A stretch of 64,000 bases of DNA from Ulota crispa (lineage: Eukaryota > Streptophyta > Bryopsida > Orthotrichales > Orthotrichaceae). Numbering within the stretch: the stretch's first letter is position 1; each line of letters opens with the position of its first letter. Below are positions 58,089 to 64,000 of this stretch, in pieces. Position numbers and translations under genes: made by a program. Location: assembly GCA_963920765.1 (NCBI GenBank), contig OY987243.1:15562001-15626000 (forward strand), given 5' to 3'. Below the pieces are notes generated by a model. It did no database searches and was not told the origin of the DNA. It was given only the letters and a program-made list of their open reading frames with translations.

Positions 58089-61000
58089 TCAATGGCGCTG
58101 GATGGGGCAATGAGGATCATGACAAGAGCCAGCAGGCGGGCAAGCAGGCTTGCTTTGACCCATGGGGCAACCAGGCTCATGTCCACAGCTTTGAGGGCTG
58201 TTGTTACCCCCCCACGGAGGGCTGGGCGTGCCCTGCCCTTGTTGTTTCTGCCCACAACGTTGCGGTCCAGCCTTGCCAGCAGCAGCGCACTTGGGTGCAT
58301 GCATGTGCTGCTCGCTGCCACAGGAACTCGAACCATAACTTCCCGGAGGCGAAACGTTGTGGGTGTGCTCCATCTGCATCAATATTCATTAAATAAATAA
58401 ATTGGCACGATTTTGTGAAAAAAAGAAATACAACCATCACCAATCACTACCAGAATGCATGCAGCATGGTTGTTACTTTGAGCAAGTTTAGGTTAAAGGA
58501 CAGGTGGGCGGGCAGCTCGGTGACGTCATGCTAGAATTTGTACGTCGAGGCACAAATGCAGAGTTGGGTTGCATCCATGCCACAAATTATAAAAAAAAAA
58601 AGACACTGCCTGCCTTAATTAAATGCATTGGACGAGCAGGCGGTTTAGGGTTAGGACATTGTGACAATCATGGAATGTGGTGCAAGGGGAAGTTACAAAG
58701 ATTGCACAATTCCTTAGGAGTGCATAGTCCTAGCTTTTTCAAAGAAAGAACCAATTGTGCATATCTCATTTTGGCATGATTTGGTATAGGGTGTGTTGTA
58801 TAGAAACTCTCATCACTTGCTTGTGTGTGAAGGATAATTGCTACTTTAGGCAAGTTTAGACCAAAGAACAAGACAAGCAAGCCATTTGGATAGGACAACA
58901 TGGTTGTCCATGCTAAAATCAAGGCGCAAACATCAAGGCGCAAATGTAAAGTTGTATCTATGCCTTGACTTAAAAATTGCCAATATTTGGGCTTTGAGCA
59001 TTTGCATAGAACAAGCAAGCAATTTAGGGTTGGTTCAATGTGACAACCATGGTGTGGAGCTTAGGGATCAAGGGGAATTTGGAAGGTTGGAATGATCTCA
59101 TACTCCCATAGCACCACCATTTGGTAAAACATGATCCTAGGAATTTATCTCACATTTTTGTGCAACTCAGTAAATTTGATCGCATTCAGTTCAGTGAGTT
59201 GATTGCCTGTACCTTCTCCAACCGTAAGTTGAGGTTCTTCTTCCGTTCCGGGGGAGGATGAGGTGCTGCCCCACCGGAGCCTTTTCTGCCTTCCCCGGGC
59301 TTCCACCCGGCTCCTATGCCACTGCCAGTTTGCTTGTCACAGGTGGGTGACTGGAACTCCGGTTGCCCTGTGGAGGTGACGCAGCGCTGGTACATGTTGC
59401 TGCGAGGGTCCACCATCCGGGGTTTTCTGATCACTTCTGGGATGGGCAGAAAACAGTAGTGCGTGTTTACTACTCCCACTGTTATGTTGGTGTACCCTGC
59501 AAACCCTCCGTGAACCTGGATCCCACAATTATTCAGTCCTGGTTTAGTTCATATGGTAGGAGGCTCTAAAATGGAGCACCTCCTCAAATGTACTTTGTTT
59601 GTACATGTTCTTTTTCATAGCCTTTCAGCAATGTACATGTGATGTATATTTGAGGAGGTGCTCCATTTTAGAGCCCTATGGTCTATTCACTTCAAAATTT
59701 CATAACTAATTCCACAAAGCTCCCAAAAATATGAAACAACTTCGGTTACATGCCATTTCCTCTTTTCTTTCAATTCCTCTTATCTTTCAAGGAAAATTTA
59801 CTCAAAGATAATTCAAGATGTTTCACCTACCCAAATTCAGTTTCAGCCCTTAGATGGTCCATTCATGAACCTCCTACCTTACTGGCTCTCGAGCCCCCAA
59901 GGGTCAGAGGTTAATTGCATCAATACTGTACTACAAAGACAGTTTGACTTAGTTTTTACTTGACAGAAGTGGTAAAACTTGCAAATGGGGCCCTTGTCAC
60001 CAACATGAAACAAGCCACATCAACAAGCTACAGCGTAAGATACTTTGAAGAAGCCTTTTCTAACTTTAGAGTTCATGAAAGGGGCACCACCTCTTGTTTG
60101 CATTACTGTAAGCATTCTATAGTTTGTAAGAGTGTAATATTAAGAGACAGAGAGACGTGGAGAGAGTACTTTGGATAAAAAAGCCAAATCTACTATTGAT
60201 CGAATTTTACAAATTTCAATCAAATCCGTTCATGTAGTTTCAGAGTTGGAGATTGTTGACAACGATAGACGACAACAGGCAACCCCATTTCTATTCATGG
60301 ATTAGCTAGCGTAGACATTTAAGCATGGCATGTTCACCAGTTCTTGATAAGTTCAACAGGTGTACGAATATATGAGTGGTTAAAGTTTGAAGTTTTCATT
60401 AAATTTGTTATCATGTTATATTTTTGTGTGGGCGATTTCTAAAAACGATAGTAGCTCTCAGTGTCAACCAAAAAAGGTCACTGTACTAAAATTTTTAAAT
60501 GTTCAAACTCAAAAAGCACGAGAATATAGAAGGCCAACATCTTGTTGCAGTATTCCTTAGGGACTAACTACGCTGTTTGTAATTAAGGCGGTTAGCAGGA
60601 CTGGTGCTATCAGTTATATTCTCAAAAGTTGGAAAAATTAGTTTCAAGCTGACTTTGAGGGGATATTTACCGCATTTTGGCCCAAAATGCTGCAGAAAAT
60701 ATGATCCGAAGAGTTACAAGCCCTGGCTCGGATCATGTAGGTGGGATCGATGTATTTCACGTCCACAGGATATTTAAGGCCTCCAAAATGGGCCTTCACC
60801 TGCTCTGCCAGTAGTGAGGAACTTAGTGCAATCATCCTTTATCCATTAAATAGAGCATTCTGATATGGAAACAATCTGAAGGAGTTTGAACGTTGAACTT
60901 CCTAAAGGGCAAATTATTAAGTGAAGCAACATCGGAACTCGTACATTGCTTCTCAATAAACAATACTGTAAAACCTCTTGGGCTTCTACCTTGTCAAAGA

Positions 61001-64000
61001 AAAACTTTCCAACATCTCCAAGTATGGGATTGCCAGAAGCGTCAGTTCCTCCGACTCCTTCCATCATGTCCTGCACCAATTGATATGGAGACACCTTTGG
61101 GCGTTTTCAAACTATAATGCAAAGTTCAAAATTCGAGGCAACAAAGCTCTTAAATTTTCCAACAATTTTTCTAAGCTTCGACGATAATTGTTAGTAGAGC
61201 ACTTACGGAGTCGGACGTTCCAGAAAAGTACAAATTCTATATATTCCTCATTCAATGGGACATTTTGAACGATCTTTAAACTCATCAAGCCTACCAACTC
61301 TTAAAGGTTATTTAATCTGAAAACTCAATCAAAATATCGTCCAGATGTAACACAAGACGATGCCCCCGGAACATAAAATTTATGTTGAGGTTATTCATTT
61401 TTTTCACAGGAGTCAGGGAAGCCCACCTGGCCAGCCCCTTCTGCGATGACAACAACACAAATCCCATTCCTCTTCAATCGTTGATACATAAATTCCAAAA
61501 CACCATATTCTCCGTCTATTTCGAAGGGTACCTGCAATATATAAAATTCAAAGTTTGCTGAATCAAAGTAGTTTGTTCGTTTATCTGACTGCATTACACT
61601 CGAGACCTGCCACATGCGGGATTCCCACGTCAGAATTGCAGTTCATATATAAGGCTGAAACATAAAAGTACCTCTGGGATCAATACAGCATCCACCTGAC
61701 CACTTGCGATTGTTGCATACATTGTAATGTATCCACTTTGTCGTCCCATCAACTTCACAATTCCGACTCCATTAAAAGCACTGCTTGCCTAAGATCAGAT
61801 TGACACACCTCAATAAAAGATGGAGTCACTGAAAAGCCGACAAGACTTCATGATTAGTAATAATAGATTTATCAGTTCTTTGCATTAAGACTCTCGAAGG
61901 AACCATGCTTGTCATACCAACATAACCTCAAAAGAGCGCATGATTATATCTCATAATCTTCTGTAGCATTGTGGCTTTTTTTATTTTCAAACCTTGATTG
62001 AGAATGAATCAACATTTGAGGATACATCTAAAAGCATGCACTTAGACCTTCGTTCTGGAAACAACATTCCTTGCTACTCTCAAGGCTCGGCATCCTCATT
62101 ATGGGGCTCTACTTTCATGTTATCTAGTCCATTTTGTGACTCAATTTCATTACCTCCACATAGGCAGCGTTAATAGCCCGTTGTGCCTCTTCAACAGCTG
62201 TATCAAAACCAAACGTCTTGTCCAAAATCTGAATATCATTGTCGATGGTCTTTGGAATTCCAACCACAACAAGCTTCATCTTTTTTTTCTCAATCTAACT
62301 TGTAGATCAAACATTTAACATAAATTTTGGTTGGATACAATTAGTGTCAGGTTGGCCACAGTAGTTTTTATTTACATTAGAGCCATAAAATCCGCAATGT
62401 GAAAACACTCTCCTGTCTAAATGTGAGCTTTGAACCAAGGTAGGTGCAATGAACGTACATGTTGTCATCAAATCATTAAGATTCTAAACAGATGGCAACA
62501 AGATGGTTGGTGCAAAGAAAATAAAACCGTAAATATAATAGACCCACACTAGTTAGACTCTAGAGTAATGTAATGATTGAAGATGTTTACAAGTTGGTAG
62601 ATAGCATTAGCACCCGCATGCGACCCATTTCCTCCTATTACATAAAACATGTTGACCTTCCATTCCTGGAATCAAACAACAAGATCAGTTAAAATTGAAA
62701 TCCAACACATTTGAGGAATTTGCAAAGAGAATACAGCATACAAAGCATGTGTTTCGTTACACAGATGATGTTGTTTCACTGAAAATCATATTGTAGAAAA
62801 ATTTGAAACTTCTGGTTCAAACCTCAAGTTTGCTAACAATATCTTCCAGTGGAGGGCAACCGCGGGACACACCTAAGAAGCTGCCGCCTACCATATTGAT
62901 GCGTTGTACAATCTTCCGAGTAAGCTGTTAGCGTTTTGAAGTCAGCTTAAACGACTCAACATTGCAGAGAATATGATTGGCATTCACTGTACATATCTAC
63001 CCTCTCTATTATCACATCATATGATTCCTCAGAAACTCTAGGGAGTAGACGTACCAAGTTTAAACGACATTATTGTACTCAGTTGAGTCCCAAGGAGTTA
63101 AATGCAGATGTGAGTTTGACAAATTGGAACAACGTTCTATAACATTTTTCTTGCAATCATAAGTAGTTCTTTTATGTCACTTTTACATGAAATATTACAT
63201 AGGTATTCTAACATTGTTACAAAACTCCATGACATCACCTGCTTTACTGGTTTCAAGGCAGTGCTATTGAAGAGGTCTAGGATTAAATACTGAATCCTCT
63301 CTAATGACACACATTAGAATTGCACACTCCTACGCATACATCTTTCATTTTTTGTGCACATCTGATATAATAACTTCCACTAATCAAGTTGTTTACAGAT
63401 GTGAGTAAATTTTGGAAGCCATAGTAAGCAGCGCCTTTAGAGAGAGTTGAGTGTAGTCATTCTATCCAGCGAGAGGAATAACAAAGTATGTACCATGATG
63501 GGCGGGTATCTCTTGTCTACAAAGCCTTTGAACCCGTACTGAATCCCCAGAATTTCTTTGACTCCATACACTTCCAATGTGAGGACAATCTGTGAATCTG
63601 AATTACGTCATTAGAATGAACAGGTAGAGTTCAAAGTATTGCATCACTCTGGAGAAACAGTACTTGAATAATTTTCTGTGGAACGATCTTTTACCTGACG
63701 AACAACGTCGTTAAGGCCGGGACATAACCCACCACATGTTACAATGGCAGCCCTCACCTACAAAATGAGAAAGTGCAAGTCCATTCATGTACATCAATAC
63801 TTCTCACTAAACTGATGAACAAAAACTAAAAAATATAGTTTGGCGAAAACATAGATATGCCACTCAACCCAACGAACAAGTTCTTCTTGGAATTAAATTG
63901 TATATTCAGTACAGCAGATATTATTTAGAGCATACAGAAGGCGGGTCAAAGTAGATCCAAGCGCGAGGTCCTGCACGGCGAACCCTGGAAGGCTCATTTC
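58089..64000 (-). CDS. ATP-dependent 6-phosphofructokinase (plant PFK), 5' end beyond window
   Basis: Phosphorylates fructose 6-phosphate to fructose 1,6-bisphosphate in glycolysis. Exons: 64000(edge)-63936, 63757-63695, 63589-63494, 62924-62823, 62665-62591, 62294-62154, 61788-61672, 61531-61427, 61070-60990, 60799-60671, 59515-59213, probably 58373-58089. All internal exons are multiples of three. Motifs in order: [27 protein letters not shown] (ATP-site glycines), [29 protein letters not shown] (catalytic Asp), [63 protein letters not shown]. Normal plant enzymes end soon after the STGQPEF motif; here about 141 more residues follow, Gly/Pro/Lys-rich and then Cys/His-rich. If the last intron is not used, the frame stops at 59186 after VQAINSLN. 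The N-terminus is outside the window. Confidence 0.93.
58440..59100. repeat. Degenerate tandem duplication in the last PFK intron
   Basis: Two units of about 300-350 bp (about 58440-58780 and 58800-59100). Each contains GCAAGTTTAG, a CATGCTA/GATTT..GCGCAAATG-like segment, GAGCAGGCGGTTTAGGGTTAG or its variant, and GTGACAA.CATGG. No coding capacity. Confidence 0.55.
59555..59878. mobile_element. MITE family E (copy 2), in a PFK intron
   Basis: Starts GGTAGGAGGCTCTAAAATGG and ends TGAACCTCCTACC. It carries the inner hairpin GGAGCACCTCCTCAAATGTA with its mirror near 59650, and a second half matching copy 1 through TCAGTTTCAGCCCTTAGATG. It lies in the intron between exons ending 60671 and starting 59515. 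Confidence 0.75.

Overview
The window reads as nuclear DNA of a plant (streptophyte). It is AT-rich and gene-poor. The four recognisable genes are split by GT-AG introns, three of them belong to families in their plant form (a plant-type PP2C phosphatase, a plant-type HMG-CoA lyase, a plant-type ATP-dependent phosphofructokinase), and the DNA between them is packed with fold-back MITEs and one decayed Ty3/gypsy chromovirus. I cannot name the species from the sequence.

Layout. 1-16.4 kb: no gene seen; microsatellites, fold-back elements and nested MITEs. 16.4-19.9 kb (minus): a seven-exon PP2C gene of 451 codons with a C-terminal CxxC pair; a Stowaway-like element and a GC-rich island lie upstream. 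22.3-23.05 kb: nested MITEs with a clear 9-bp target duplication. 23.3-29.2 kb: a Ty3/gypsy chromovirus with two LTRs, a degenerate gag-pol with chromodomain, a GGGCC target duplication and heat-shock-element-like motifs in the LTRs. 29.7-31.1 kb: more nested MITEs.

31.1-46.9 kb: a large inverted duplication of an HMG-CoA lyase gene. The arms (31126-35705 and 42265-46896) look essentially identical, introns and intronic MITEs included, apart from one 52-bp tandem duplication. They are divergently transcribed around a 6.6-kb repeat-rich spacer. The right copy has a complete first exon with a likely organelle-targeting leader. The left copy is cut inside exon 1. Outside the arms, related flanking DNA (30848-31110 and 47485-47780) is only about 85-90% alike by eye, which suggests an older duplication with a recently homogenised core.

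47-52 kb: composite fold-back elements, then a leader region present in three tandem units. 52.8-53.8 kb (plus): a two-exon gene for a 154-residue protein with a presequence-like N-terminus, one membrane segment, a proline-rich linker and a coiled coil. 58.1-64 kb (minus, running off the right edge): phosphofructokinase, whose last exons appear to add a long Gly/Pro tail rich in Cys and His.

The genes do not form an obvious pathway: glycolysis (PFK), leucine catabolism/ketogenesis (HMG-CoA lyase), protein dephosphorylation (PP2C) and an uncharacterised probable mitochondrial protein. The most unusual parts are the homogenised HMG-CoA lyase palindrome, the PFK tail, the family of TTAA-flanked CCC...GGG elements, and the HSE-bearing LTRs.
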